Source: DATADF01 sp046263155
GTDB lineage: Bacteria; Actinomycetota; CADDZG01; WHSQ01
Length of the DNA stretch: 49,889 nucleotides
Assembly: GCA_046263155.1 (NCBI GenBank)
Contig: JBHELF010000095.1
Coordinates: 1 to 49,889 of the forward strand
Reading direction: 5' to 3'
Shown: positions 22,712 through 31,780 of the stretch, piece by piece
Layout: each line of letters begins with the position of its first letter
Numbering within the stretch: position 1 is the first letter of the stretch
Translations under genes and position numbers: made by a program
Notes under the pieces: model-generated
Seen by the model: the letters and a program-made list of their open reading frames with translations, nothing else
What the model was told of the DNA's origin: nothing
Databases searched by the model: none

Positions 22712-23857
22712 CTAAGCCGACTTCGGGGAGCCTCTCGCCCTCGCCATCTCGCGATCGCGTTGTGTCTTGGCCTGGTGGCAAGGCCAGCAGCGCGGCTCGA
22801 GGTTGGGCTGCGAGGTCGGCCCATTGGCAAAGCGGGGTTGCACGTGGTCGAACTCGGCCTTGTAGTGGTTGCCGCAGTCGACACAGCGAACTCCGTCGAA
22901 GGATGGCGGTTTACCCAGCTCCAGCGCGACTTCGACTTCGACGGGGATGTGTCTTGACCACCGTTTGAAGTGGCGGAGATCAGTGCCGTCGTAGAACAAG
23001 CCGGACAGAAAGGCGTCCTCCGCGATCTCCTGCGCCACTTGCGGTGCGACGGGACCCACACCGGGGATCTTGCAGATCTCGCCCGCGCGCACGTCTTTCC
23101 AGCCGCGCTTGGCGATCTCGCGGTTCACGAGTACGACCAACTCCGGACGCCGGGCCCGACCCCTGACCGCCCCTGGGCGCGTGAGCATGGCGGCGTAGGC
23201 GTCGGCGAGATAGCACTCGAACGGCTCTTGGGTCGCATCCCCGCGGCGTGAGGCATCGGCTGCCTTTGCTTTCCGGGCGAGACGCTCAGCCTCAGCCTCG
23301 GCCCGGGCCAGGATCGGGGTCCCGATGTGGGGTTCCAAGTTGAGATGGATGTGCACCATGCCGAGCTCGTCGGAGTAGCTACGCGCATACCTCGCCTTGT
23401 GCTGACGCGCCGCCAAGTTACGGTGCTGCTCGGCTTCGAGCTTTGCCGCCCGCGCCTTGTCCTTGAGCACGCAGAAGGCTTCGTTTCGGGCGACGTTGAC
23501 GAGCTCTTTGGCGACCCCCGGAGCCGACCCTTCGGCGGCCGCGATCTCGTTCGCCTGGTCTAGAGAGATGGTGCCCTTCTTAAGCGCGCTGGCCAGCGGC
23601 GCCGAGCCGGCCATGACCTTGCCGGTTTGCACGGTGGCCTTGGCCTTGCCCATGGAGGTGCCGGTCACCTTTGCCACCTCGGCCGCGTCGTCGACCTTGC
23701 GCATCAACGCCGCCAAGCCGAATTCCCCGAGCTTGCAGACACGCGCATAGGAAGACAGCAACCTGCGCGCCGCGGGCGCCGGCAGGAGCTCCGGCTCGAG
23801 TTCGGCGTTGGCCTTCTCCAAAAGCTCGATGGCTCGGTCGATGAGTGCAGTTGCCAT
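22712..23857 (-). CDS. DUF222-type HNH endonuclease domain protein
   Basis: The 381-residue protein has the actinobacterial architecture of a helical DUF222-like region (about residues 1-290) followed by an HNH nuclease domain near the C-terminus: CVDCGNHYKAEFDHVQP, NLEPRCWPCHQAKT. The two CxxC pairs and the DH catalytic dipeptide are intact. These genes are often multicopy and repeat-associated in Actinobacteria, though the biological role is unclear; no inverted repeats or target duplications flank this copy. The 196-bp spacer upstream is less GC-rich than its surroundings and has the inverted repeat GATTC-TTT-GAATC at 23921-23933, which may hint at acquisition. Confidence 0.85.
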   Translation of the reverse strand: MATALIDRAIELLEKANAELEPELLPAPAARRLLSSYARVCKLGEFGLAALMRKVDDAAEVAKVTGTSMGKAKATVQTGKVMAGSAPLASALKKGTISLDQANEIAAAEGSAPGVAKELVNVARNEAFCVLKDKARAAKLEAEQHRNLAARQHKARYARSYSDELGMVHIHLNLEPHIGTPILARAEAEAERLARKAKAADASRRGDATQEPFECYLADAYAAMLTRPGAVRGRARRPELVVLVNREIAKRGWKDVRAGEICKIPGVGPVAPQVAQEIAEDAFLSGLFYDGTDLRHFKRWSRHIPVEVEVALELGKPPSFDGVRCVDCGNHYKAEFDHVQPRFANGPTSQPNLEPRCWPCHQAKTQRDREMARARGSPKSA

Positions 23858-24053
23858 GGCTTCGATTCAAGCAGGAGGGTGTGACAAAAACTGCTCGAGA
23901 ACCACCGTTCCGAAGAAAAGGATTCTTTGAATCTCATTTCTTGTACGCGCAGTCGAAAAAGTGCATCGGACTCAAGGTTTCCTGAAATCTGATGCCCCGT
24001 GCGTTAGTTCACGCGAGCCAACGCAAAGAGGTTGCCCCACTCGCTACACGGAG

Positions 24054-24338
24054 CTAGCCGAGCGTTTGTTCGATATCTCCCGCTAGATCGAAATCGCGGG
24101 CGGTTAAACCCCCTTCGGAGTGCGTGGTGAGGGCCAGCCTGACTTTGCTGTAGCGGATGTCGATGTCCGGGTGGTGGTCGTAACGGTCGGCGAGCTTGGC
24201 GACGCCGGTGACGAACTTGATCGCGGAAGGGAAGTCGTCGAATTCGAACACCTTCTGTATCTCGTCGCCCTCGCGCTCCCAGTCACCGAGCTCGTCCAGG
24301 CGTTGTTCGATCTCTTCCTCATCCAGCAGATCGGCCAC
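24054..24338 (-). CDS. Pterin-4a-carbinolamine dehydratase
   Basis: This 94-residue protein belongs to the PCD/DCoH family, which dehydrates 4a-hydroxytetrahydropterin after aromatic amino-acid hydroxylation. The signature is complete: LADRYDHHPDIDIRYSKV with the catalytic His pair, then LTTHSEGGLTARD with the third His. The GTG start at 24338 has a GGAGGAAGA site just upstream. Such proteins also occur where no hydroxylase is evident and may have moonlighting roles. It is divergent from the LLM oxidoreductase with a shared promoter region near 24413. Confidence 0.93.
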   Translation of the reverse strand: MADLLDEEEIEQRLDELGDWEREGDEIQKVFEFDDFPSAIKFVTGVAKLADRYDHHPDIDIRYSKVRLALTTHSEGGLTARDFDLAGDIEQTLG

Positions 24339-24412
24339 TCTTCCTCCTCGAGCCACACGCTCCAATGGAAGCGGGCGCACGATACCCCGCCCGGCCCGGC
24401 GCCAAGTCGGGA

Positions 24413-24419
24413 ATATAGT
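24413..24419. promoter_or_regulatory. Bidirectional -10 region between PCD and LLM genes
   Basis: AATATAGT gives TATAGT on the plus strand (24414-24419) and TATATT on the minus strand (24418-24413). The plus-strand gene would have a leader of about 37 nt with the ribosome site GAGGTGA; the minus-strand gene a leader of about 70 nt with GGAGGA. Confidence 0.5.
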
Positions 24420-24462
24420 CCCGCTCGTTCCTGCAGCCACAGATAGCCGAGGTGAGCACGCG

Positions 24463-25533
24463 GTGGAGTATGGAATTGGCATCGGCGGCCCCTTGCCGAT
24501 GATCGGAGCGATGGCCGCCGAAGTCGAGCGAGCCGGATTCGAGTCCTGCTGGGTCGGCGAGACGACTACCACCGCGGTGGTTAGCGCCGCCTCGGCCATC
24601 CATCACACCTCGCGAATAAATGTTGGGACGGCGATCGTTTTGGCTTTCCCTCGCTCGCCGACGATCACCGCCATGACGGCCGCCGATCTGGACGAGCTCT
24701 CCGGCGGTCGCTTCATCCTCGGCATCGGCTCTCAGGTGAAGAGGATCAATATCGAGCGCTTCTCGGTTCCGTTCGAGCACCCGGTTCCGAAGCTGAAGGA
24801 GTACACGCAGGCCATGCGCGTCGTGTGGGCCGCGAACCGAGGTGAGGACGTGACCTTCGAGGGCCGCTTCTACAACGTGACAAGACCGACGTTCGGGGGG
24901 AGGCGCAATCCGCCGCCGCGCGACGTACCGGTGTATTTCGCCGCCGTGGGGAAGGTCATGGCCCGCGCCTGCGGCGAGGTTGCCGATGGTCTTCTTGCCC
25001 ACCCTCTCGCGTCGCCCAAGTACCTCCGTGAGGTCGTCCGGCCGGCCATCGAGGATGGAGCCGACCGAGCGGGCCGAAAAGCTTCCGACTGCAATCTGAC
25101 GGCCGAACCGATGATCTCTATCTCCGACGACATCGATCTCGCCCGCCGAGAGTGCAAGCTGCAGATCGCCTTCTACGCGACCACACGCACATACCTTCCG
25201 ATCATGGAGCTCCACGATCGCGCCCATCTCGTGCCCGATCTGCGCTCCGCATTCGACGCCAAGGACAGAGAGCGCATGATCGAGCTGATCGACGACGAGT
25301 TGTGCGACGCGATCGCCATCGCCGGGACGCCGGACGAGGCGCGGGATCGAATCAAGGAGTGGGAGGAAGTGGCGGATCGAGTCAACGTGACCCCGCCCTG
25401 GTACGGGCCGAAGTTCGAGCGCCTGCTGGAGAACGGACGGATGCTGTTAGAGACTTTCGGCCCGGCTCACGCGGCCGGAACCGAACCCGGAACCTCTTCG
25501 CCCAAGATCTCGACCCGGTCGGCCAGCCACTGA
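24463..25533 (+). CDS. LLM class (F420-type) flavin-dependent oxidoreductase
   Basis: The 356-residue protein is a luciferase-like TIM-barrel oxidoreductase. It shows EYGIGIGGPLPMIGAMAAEV, ERAGFESCWVGETTTT, INVGTAIVLAFPRSPTITAM and LDELSGGRFILGIGSQ, the pattern of the TIGR03617-like F420-dependent group. Whether it uses F420 or FMN cannot be read from the sequence. Its start is GTG 24463 with GAGGTGA 8 nt upstream; the frame upstream of this lies over the PCD gene. The last 67 nt overlap the convergent mam gene, so the C-terminal tail (after FGPAHAAG) is probably not structurally critical. Confidence 0.88.
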   Translation: MEYGIGIGGPLPMIGAMAAEVERAGFESCWVGETTTTAVVSAASAIHHTSRINVGTAIVLAFPRSPTITAMTAADLDELSGGRFILGIGSQVKRINIERFSVPFEHPVPKLKEYTQAMRVVWAANRGEDVTFEGRFYNVTRPTFGGRRNPPPRDVPVYFAAVGKVMARACGEVADGLLAHPLASPKYLREVVRPAIEDGADRAGRKASDCNLTAEPMISISDDIDLARRECKLQIAFYATTRTYLPIMELHDRAHLVPDLRSAFDAKDRERMIELIDDELCDAIAIAGTPDEARDRIKEWEEVADRVNVTPPWYGPKFERLLENGRMLLETFGPAHAAGTEPGTSSPKISTRSASH

Positions 25534-26045
25534 CCGCGCGCGGTCCGGATCAGGTTGAGCTTCAGCACATATAGATACGTCTGCCCCCCGGGATTCGACT
25601 TCGATTGCGCCGTCTGGCTCACGCGGGCGATCGCGATCGCCTCGTCCGAAGTCTTGAACGCAACGTCGGGCCCTTCGACGATCTGTCCCCGCGAGGAGGC
25701 CGACGCGGCCTGTAGGGCCTCGCCGAGGCCCTGGCCGATGAGCTCGTCGTATTGCTCCCGAAATGCTCCGGTCGCGAGCTCCCGGATCGCGTCTGCCTTC
25801 TCGTCGAGATTCGTGGAGTCGTAGTTCAGTAGGAGATCGATGATCTCGCGCGAGCGGTCCTCTACGTCGGCGAGCTCCGACACGAGATAGAAATCCACCT
25901 CCTCGGTCGGGTCGCTGCCGAGCAGCAAGAGTGTGCCCAGTGTGCCGGCGAGCAACAATGCGATCACGAGGCCCACGAGGAGGACAGTCGTATGTGATCC
26001 GCGCGTCTCGGAGATGGGGCTAAGGGCCGATGTGCTTTCGCTCAT
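25467..26045 (-). CDS. Mce-associated membrane protein (Mam)
   Basis: The 192-residue protein has a short Ser/Thr-rich cytoplasmic N-terminus, one membrane helix (about residues 20-43) and an extracytoplasmic domain of the Mce-associated (Mam/SnoaL-like) type with the usual pattern of a helical part (DVEDRSREIIDLLLNYD) followed by a beta sheet ending RGQWLADRVEILGE. It follows mceF by 27 nt and is the last gene of the mce locus. Mam proteins are thought to stabilise Mce complexes. Its ATG has a perfect leaderless promoter of its own (TACGAT + 6 nt), so it may also be expressed apart from the operon. Confidence 0.85.
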   Translation of the reverse strand: MSESTSALSPISETRGSHTTVLLVGLVIALLLAGTLGTLLLLGSDPTEEVDFYLVSELADVEDRSREIIDLLLNYDSTNLDEKADAIRELATGAFREQYDELIGQGLGEALQAASASSRGQIVEGPDVAFKTSDEAIAIARVSQTAQSKSNPGGQTYLYVLKLNLIRTARGQWLADRVEILGEEVPGSVPAA

Positions 26046-26051
26046 CGACCC

Positions 26052-26057
26052 ATCGTA
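26052..26057 (-). promoter_or_regulatory. -10 element (TACGAT) of leaderless mam gene
   Basis: On the minus strand TACGAT is followed by GGGTCG and then the ATG at 26045. It lies in the 27-nt gap after mceF, so it would be an internal promoter of the mce locus. Confidence 0.55.
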
Positions 26058-26072
26058 AGGGCGTGGTGCGAG

Positions 26073-27293
26073 CTAAATGCCGTTTAGGTAGAACAGCGCC
26101 CAGGACCAGTCCCGCATCCGCGAGATGGCCAGCGCCGGCCGGACTACGAGTCCGTTGGTGAGATCCTGTCCCGACACGTCGCCGAGGATTCCTCGGGCCG
26201 AGGCACCGAAGGCCGAGACCGGAAGCGTGGGGGCCGGCCGTCGTCGATCGCCACAGAAAGCCTTCTTGGGAGGAAGCTTCGGGCTGCGATCCTCGGGAGG
26301 CCGACGCTCGGTCCCATAGCTGCAGGATTCCGGCTCCTCGTGTTCGTCAAAGATGCTTCCGAATCGAATCAGTCCTGTGTCGGGCTCGAACGCGCGGTTC
26401 ACCTTGTGCAAGGCCGTCGGCAAGCGAGTGAGCAGCCGGCTCAGGTCGCCAGAGTGGTCGGCCTGCAGCGCATTGATCTCTGCCAGATCGACGATCAGCT
26501 CGTGCAACTCGGGGCGGTTCTCCTTGATCAGGGCGATGAGCTCGTCGGAGGAGACGTTCGTGCCTTGAAGCAGATTTCTAAGGTCCTCTCTGCTGTCGGA
26601 GAGCGAGTCGCTGACGATGACGAGTTGTTCGATCGCGGCGGCGAAATCCTCCTTAGAGGCCAGGAACGCGCTTCCGAGCCTCGTGCCCTTCTTCAGGATT
26701 CCCTCGACCTCCCCACGTCGCTCGGCGAATAACTGCGCGAGGTCGGCGGTCGACTCCAGGATGAGGGCGAGATCCTGACCACGGCCCCCCAGGCCCGCGC
26801 CGAGGGCGCTGACCGCGCCCTCGAGATCCTCGGGTGGGACGCCCTGAAGGACCGCCTCCAGCGTGCTGAGCAACTCCTGCGTGCTGACAGGAATCGAAGT
26901 TTGCGCCAGCGGGATCTTGGAGCCGTCCTCGAAATAGGGGGCCCCGTCGGAGCCGGGAAGGACATCGACGAACTGCTCGCCCACGGCGCTCTTGAACATG
27001 ACGCGCGCCTCGGTTTTGTCGGACGGAATGCGCACGCCCTCGTTGATGCGCAGCTCGATCTCGACGCCTTCCTCGACCACACGCATCCGGCCGACCTGCC
27101 CGACCGTGATTCCCCGGTAGGTGACCTCTTGGTTGGTGAAGACACCGCCGGCATCCGAGAACGTGGCGAAGATCGAATAACGGTCCTCCAGCACGGATAA
27201 GACCTGGGTGGCCATCGCGAGGGACAGCAGGACCGCGCCGATGGCGAAGAAGATGAGGTTGACGAAGACCTTTGTCTTTGCGGGGATCGCCAT
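26073..27293 (-). CDS. mceF: Mce family protein, MceF position
   Basis: The 406-residue protein has an N-terminal membrane helix (about residues 8-32), an MlaD/Mce domain (about 38-115, with VTYRGITVGQVGRMRV and GEQFVDVLPGS), and a long helical region followed by a Pro/Arg-rich tail. It is the sixth Mce subunit of the hexameric periplasm-spanning shuttle that carries lipids from the outer envelope to the YrbE permease. Its ATG overlaps the mceE stop by one base (TGATG). The tail after about residue 330 with DRSPKLPPKKAF is poorly conserved in the family. Confidence 0.9.
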   Translation of the reverse strand: MAIPAKTKVFVNLIFFAIGAVLLSLAMATQVLSVLEDRYSIFATFSDAGGVFTNQEVTYRGITVGQVGRMRVVEEGVEIELRINEGVRIPSDKTEARVMFKSAVGEQFVDVLPGSDGAPYFEDGSKIPLAQTSIPVSTQELLSTLEAVLQGVPPEDLEGAVSALGAGLGGRGQDLALILESTADLAQLFAERRGEVEGILKKGTRLGSAFLASKEDFAAAIEQLVIVSDSLSDSREDLRNLLQGTNVSSDELIALIKENRPELHELIVDLAEINALQADHSGDLSRLLTRLPTALHKVNRAFEPDTGLIRFGSIFDEHEEPESCSYGTERRPPEDRSPKLPPKKAFCGDRRRPAPTLPVSAFGASARGILGDVSGQDLTNGLVVRPALAISRMRDWSWALFYLNGI

Positions 27294-28354
27294 CAGCGTT
27301 GTTCCCTCAGCGATCGGCGGAGGAGGAGACGCAGCGCGTCCGGCGTCCCGTCGTGCGTGCTTGGCGAGGAAAAGGATCGATTCGGATCATCGTTGCCGAT
27401 TGCTTGCGGGCACGTGACACCCTGGCCGAACGACTCGGGCAACGCGATGCAGACGTCGAGCTGGAGGTAGTCGCCGGGCATCGTCTCGGGGAACCATTCG
27501 GCGAACGTCGCCAGAGTGCGGAGCGACTCGGCGAGGTCCTCGCTGTTCGCGGCGAGCGTTCGCAGAACGGGTCTCAGATCGCGGAACTGCCGATCGAGAT
27601 CGGACGTCGTCTGGTCCAAGAGCCGAACGCTCACGTCGGAGAAGCGATCGAGAGCGAAAAGAAGCTCCTGCAGGTTCGCGCTCTCGTCGGCCAGGACGCC
27701 GGACGACTCGGCGAAGGACTCCAGGAAATCCTCGAGGATGCTCGAGTCGGCCAGAATCGTCCGCGCAACGGCGTCGAGGGAATCGACCGAGCCTGCAATC
27801 TGCGCCTTTCTATCGGCCAGAGTTCCGGTGAAGCGGTGGAGCCGCTTGAAGACGAGTCGCAGATCGTCCGCGTGGTCGCGAAGGATGTTGGCCTGGGCCG
27901 AGGTGAAGCGGTTGATCTGCTCGAGATTCCCGCTTCCGACGACCGATGCAAGCTTCGCGAACACGTCCTCCAGCTCGGTCGATTTCGAGGTGTCGTCGGA
28001 GGTAATGACGGAGCCGTCTTCGAGGTAGGGAGCCCCTTCGCGGACGGGCTGAAGGTCGATGAACTTCTCTCCCAGTAGCGAGGTGGTTCTGACGACCGCC
28101 TTGACGTCCTCGGGGATCTTCTGGTCCGGTGCGAGACACATCTCGACCCGGGCCTCCCAGCCATCGAGCTCTATCTGCTTGACGGTTCCGACGACGACGT
28201 CGGAAGCCTGGACGTTCGCGTTTTCGACCAGATCGCCAACCTGCTCGAAGTTGCCGATGACCTCGGTGCCGTCGCACGCCGTCTCGAATCCCAGCACGGC
28301 GCAGCCGGGAAGCGCGAGGAGAACCGAGGCGATCAGCCCGATGAGTGGTTTCAC
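27293..28354 (-). CDS. mceE: Mce family lipoprotein, MceE position (LprK-like)
   Basis: Starting at GTG 28354, which overlaps the mceD stop (GTGA), the 353-residue protein begins with a lipoprotein signal ending in LALPGC with the lipidated Cys18. The Mce domain follows (ASDVVVGTVKQIELDGWEA, GEKFIDLQPVREGAPY), then the helical region. In actinobacterial mce operons the fifth mce gene encodes a lipoprotein (LprK/LprN type), exactly as here. A longer frame from 28393 would hide the signal peptide and was rejected. Confidence 0.92.
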   Translation of the reverse strand: MKPLIGLIASVLLALPGCAVLGFETACDGTEVIGNFEQVGDLVENANVQASDVVVGTVKQIELDGWEARVEMCLAPDQKIPEDVKAVVRTTSLLGEKFIDLQPVREGAPYLEDGSVITSDDTSKSTELEDVFAKLASVVGSGNLEQINRFTSAQANILRDHADDLRLVFKRLHRFTGTLADRKAQIAGSVDSLDAVARTILADSSILEDFLESFAESSGVLADESANLQELLFALDRFSDVSVRLLDQTTSDLDRQFRDLRPVLRTLAANSEDLAESLRTLATFAEWFPETMPGDYLQLDVCIALPESFGQGVTCPQAIGNDDPNRSFSSPSTHDGTPDALRLLLRRSLREQR

Positions 28355-29817
28355 AACGTCAGCCCCAAGAAGCCAAAGAGGCCGCCGAACCACGAGCCGA
28401 AGCGCTCGCCGAAGGAGGGGGCCGGTGCGGGGGGCACGATCACCTCTCCGCCGGCCACGCTCGGCACGCCGCGCAGGCGCACGATGTCACGCCGCAGCTG
28501 ATCTTGAAGGCCGGGCAGGAGGTTCGAGTCGGGCAACCTCTTGAGCAGTCGGCGGATGAGATGTTTTCCGAGCGACTCGCACTTGTTCTTGAGTCGCCGC
28601 AGCTGCTTCGTGAGCTGACGAACCAACTCGTCCACGATCTCCCCGGGCAGCTCGATCTTGATCAGGCGCCGGATCTGGCGACGAACTCTCTTCACGCCCT
28701 CGTCGCAGTTCAGTGCGCTCTCGAGAGTCAAACCGTCGTCGACATCCGACCCCACGCGCCGGTCGCCGTCGGGAGGTTCCTGGGTCAGAGAGCGACAGAA
28801 CTCGTCCATGGCGTCGCGAAACTCTCCCGGCGGCAGCATGTCGACGATCTCGCAGGAGAGCTTGGCTTTGATGTTGTCGCGGACGTCGATGGAGTTCTGT
28901 GGCGGGGGGTGATAGGCGCCGGAGATCCCCGCCGCGACCACCGGCAGCCAGCTGAGAGATTCCTCGACCGAGGCGCGATTGTCGAGAACGGCGTCGGTGA
29001 TCCGGGTGGCGAGCTTCAGGTCCTCACCGAGTCGCTTTCGATGTTGCTTCACCAGATCCCCGACCTCATGAGTAAGCCCGCCAAGATTTCGGAGTGTGCC
29101 TTCGAGATCGGCGCGGCTTTGCGCCAACGCCAGCATGACCTGGGCGAAGTTTGAATTGAGCTCGCCGAGCGAACCCGCCCGAGTCGCGAGCTTGCCGAGA
29201 ACATCGTCGAGGTTGATCAGCAGACCAGAGATGTCTTCCTGAGTCTCCGAAAGCGTGCCCGTGAGTTCCGCGGCGTTGATCACGGTGCCGCGCAGGTCGT
29301 CCTCACGATCCTCGAGTGTTTCGTTGAGTTGCACGACGAGGTCGCCCAGGGCCCCCGGTTCCCCCTCGCGCCCGGGCTCGATCGCGTCCAGCAGTTTCTT
29401 CAACTGCTTGAAGACGTCGTCGAGCTCCGCCGGGATCTGGGTGCGGTCGACGTCGAGAACCGCGCCGTCCTCGAGCGCGGGACCGCCCTCGTAGACGGGC
29501 TCGAGCTGTATGTAGCGATCCGAGATAACGGAGATCGGAACGATCTGAGCAAAGGCATCCGCCGGCACGTTGTGGTCTCTGTCGATCTCCATGAGGACGC
29601 GCACGCGCCTGCCGACGGGTTCGATCTGGGTGACCTTTCCGACGGGCACCCCCAGGATGTCGACGTCGGAGTTCTCGAACAGCCCGATGGCCTTTTCGAA
29701 GTACGCGGTGATGGTGTAGGTATCGGCTTCGCCGTCGCCTACCGTTGCCGTGCCGACTCCGCCGGCGATCAAGAGGACTACGACGAGTGTGGCGAGCGGA
29801 CGCACGAGGTTCGTCAT
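28351..29817 (-). CDS. mceD: Mce family protein, MceD position
   Basis: The 488-residue protein has an N-terminal membrane helix (about residues 7-26), the Mce domain (SDVDILGVPVGKVTQIEP, SDRYIQLEPVYEGGP), a long helical region, and an unusually extended C-terminal half rich in Arg/Lys/Leu (about residues 370-455) ending in a Pro-rich linker and a GlyPhe-rich tail (FGSWFGGLFGFLGLTL). MceD proteins usually carry the longest C-terminal extension in the set. Start and stop each overlap the neighbours by 4 bp, so expression is coupled. Confidence 0.9.
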   Translation of the reverse strand: MTNLVRPLATLVVVLLIAGGVGTATVGDGEADTYTITAYFEKAIGLFENSDVDILGVPVGKVTQIEPVGRRVRVLMEIDRDHNVPADAFAQIVPISVISDRYIQLEPVYEGGPALEDGAVLDVDRTQIPAELDDVFKQLKKLLDAIEPGREGEPGALGDLVVQLNETLEDREDDLRGTVINAAELTGTLSETQEDISGLLINLDDVLGKLATRAGSLGELNSNFAQVMLALAQSRADLEGTLRNLGGLTHEVGDLVKQHRKRLGEDLKLATRITDAVLDNRASVEESLSWLPVVAAGISGAYHPPPQNSIDVRDNIKAKLSCEIVDMLPPGEFRDAMDEFCRSLTQEPPDGDRRVGSDVDDGLTLESALNCDEGVKRVRRQIRRLIKIELPGEIVDELVRQLTKQLRRLKNKCESLGKHLIRRLLKRLPDSNLLPGLQDQLRRDIVRLRGVPSVAGGEVIVPPAPAPSFGERFGSWFGGLFGFLGLTL

Positions 29818-30797
29818 CGCTCGTCCGCCTCACACGGCGTGGTCAGGACCAGGGCGCACACGTAGATGTCGCCCCAACGTCCCTGAGTAAATATTGAAGC
29901 GATGTAACGGGACGAGGGGCCGGCATACTCGAGGGCCACATCCAGGTGCTCGACGTTCTTTTCGAGCACGACGAGCGCACGGTGAAGTTTGTCGAGGATG
30001 CCGTCCAGGTTGCGGCGGTTGTTACGGATCACCGACGTGAGCTCGCCGGCCATGAATCTCGTCGATTCGAGCAAGGACTGCAGTTCCTCTCGTTGGCCGG
30101 CGAGCACCCCGAGGACGTCGTTCGAGGCGTCGATAAGTCGCACGATGTCGTCGCCGTCGTCGGACAGGACGCCCGTCAGGTTCTCGGCCCCCTTGACGAG
30201 CGAGGCAAGCTCTTCCGAGCGTGCATTGAGGCCCGACCCGAGATCGTTCAGACCGGCGAGGGCGGAACCGATCTCGTCCTCGGCCACCTCCGTCAGCTTC
30301 GTCAGCTCCTCCAGCAATTTGTTGAGCGCCTCGCCGTCGATGTCCTCGACGATCTCCGTGCCTTCGTTCGCAGCCTCGTAGATCTCGTACGGGATCGAGG
30401 TGCGCTCCAACGGGATGGTCTCGCCCTTTTCCAGGAACGGCGGGCCGCCCGTGCCATCGATCTCCACGAACTTGGTGCCGAGAATCGTTGCGAGTTTGAT
30501 CTCGGCTGCGGCGTCGGCCGGAATCTCGATGTCGTTGGCGATCTCCATCTCGACCAGAACGCGATCGCCGTCAAGCTGTATCGATGAGACCGTGCCCACT
30601 TTGATCCCGGCGACGCGGACCTGGTTCTCCACGTTGAGGCCGGCGGCGTCCGCGAACTCGGCACTGACCTTGTAGACCTGCTTCACGAAGGGCAGGCGGT
30701 CCAGATAGAAGGCGAAGGTCGTCGCGCCGGCCACGCCGATGATCGACAGGATCCCGACGAAAAGAGGCGAGCGTTCGCGGAAGTTCCTGATCGTCAT
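29814..30797 (-). CDS. mceC: Mce family protein, MceC position
   Basis: The 327-residue protein has an N-terminal membrane helix (about residues 12-30), an Mce domain (NQVRVAGIKVGTVSSIQL, GTKFVEIDGTGGPPF) and a predicted alpha-helical remainder (LNDLGSGLNARSEEL and similar) that in the family forms the hydrophobic tunnel. It ends TQGRWGDIYVCALVL with a terminal acidic tail. ATG overlaps the mceB stop (ATGA). Confidence 0.9.
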   Translation of the reverse strand: MTIRNFRERSPLFVGILSIIGVAGATTFAFYLDRLPFVKQVYKVSAEFADAAGLNVENQVRVAGIKVGTVSSIQLDGDRVLVEMEIANDIEIPADAAAEIKLATILGTKFVEIDGTGGPPFLEKGETIPLERTSIPYEIYEAANEGTEIVEDIDGEALNKLLEELTKLTEVAEDEIGSALAGLNDLGSGLNARSEELASLVKGAENLTGVLSDDGDDIVRLIDASNDVLGVLAGQREELQSLLESTRFMAGELTSVIRNNRRNLDGILDKLHRALVVLEKNVEHLDVALEYAGPSSRYIASIFTQGRWGDIYVCALVLTTPCEADER

Positions 30798-31780
30798 GGC
30801 CCGATCACCGCGGTGCAGTTATCCGGATTGCCGAGCTCCGGACAGAGATTGACGACGTAGAGGTTCCACCACTTGCCGTAGGACTGGGAGCGCGCGGTGG
30901 CGAGGAGGATCTCCTTGAGATTCTTCGCCACGCGACCGAGAGGCCCGAGATTGTCGTCGATGACCTCGAGCACGACCGTGAGATCGCGTAGCTCTTGATC
31001 GAGATTCGTGCGGTTCCGAACTACGACCCCGCCGAATTTCCGAGCGGCTTCCTCGAGCTGATCGACAACGTTCGAGATCGTGGGCGACACCTCGTGGAGG
31101 CTTTCGAGGAAGGTGGAGAACTGACGTAGGGATGACCTGATGTTCTGTGACTGCCCGTTCAGAATCTTCGTCACATCGTCCAGGTCGCCGACCAGTCGCG
31201 CCAGCCGCTGATCCCGGTCCGAGAGGGTGTCGGCAAGCTCGCCGACGTTGCCGAGAATGCCCGCGAGATCCTTCTCGCGTCCCTCGAAGATCTCGACGAC
31301 AGCGCGCGCGACCGTGTTGATCTCCTCCGGATTCGTGCTCTGAATCAGAGGTCGGAGGTTGTTGAAGACGATCGAGAGATCGAGCGCGGGCTTGGTGTTG
31401 CTCGAGGGAATCAGGTCGCCGTCTTCGAGGACATCTTGGGCCGGGATCTCGGGCCGTACGAGGTTCACCGTTCGCTGCCCGAGCAGGTTCCGATACTTGA
31501 TCTCGGCCCCCACATTGCTCGGCAACTCGACGTCGCTCTTCAGCTCGAGGGTGACGATGGCCTCGCCGTCCTCGACCCGGAAGCCCGTCACCTTGCCGAC
31601 ATCGACTCCGGCGATCTTCACGAGGTCTCCAACGAGGATGCCGGTCGCGTCGGTGAAAGCGGCTTGGACCGCGTAACTTTCCTTGAACGGCTCAAGGCGA
31701 CCGATGATCGAGGCGAGCCAGAAGGTGACGAAGATCGTGAATGCGGTGAACAGCGAGAGCTTTACCGCAGTCGATCTCAT
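30794..31780 (-). CDS. mceB: Mce family protein, MceB position
   Basis: The 328-residue protein has one N-terminal membrane helix (about residues 8-26), the Mce domain (GDLVKIAGVDVGKVTGFRV, GQRTVNLVRPEIPA) and a helical region with repeated LxxL/DxxR spacing. The C-terminal segment KWWNLYVVNLCPEL with a Cys pair (NLCPELGNPDNC) is typical of MceB. The ATG overlaps the mceA stop (ATGA). Confidence 0.9.
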   Translation of the reverse strand: MRSTAVKLSLFTAFTIFVTFWLASIIGRLEPFKESYAVQAAFTDATGILVGDLVKIAGVDVGKVTGFRVEDGEAIVTLELKSDVELPSNVGAEIKYRNLLGQRTVNLVRPEIPAQDVLEDGDLIPSSNTKPALDLSIVFNNLRPLIQSTNPEEINTVARAVVEIFEGREKDLAGILGNVGELADTLSDRDQRLARLVGDLDDVTKILNGQSQNIRSSLRQFSTFLESLHEVSPTISNVVDQLEEAARKFGGVVVRNRTNLDQELRDLTVVLEVIDDNLGPLGRVAKNLKEILLATARSQSYGKWWNLYVVNLCPELGNPDNCTAVIGP

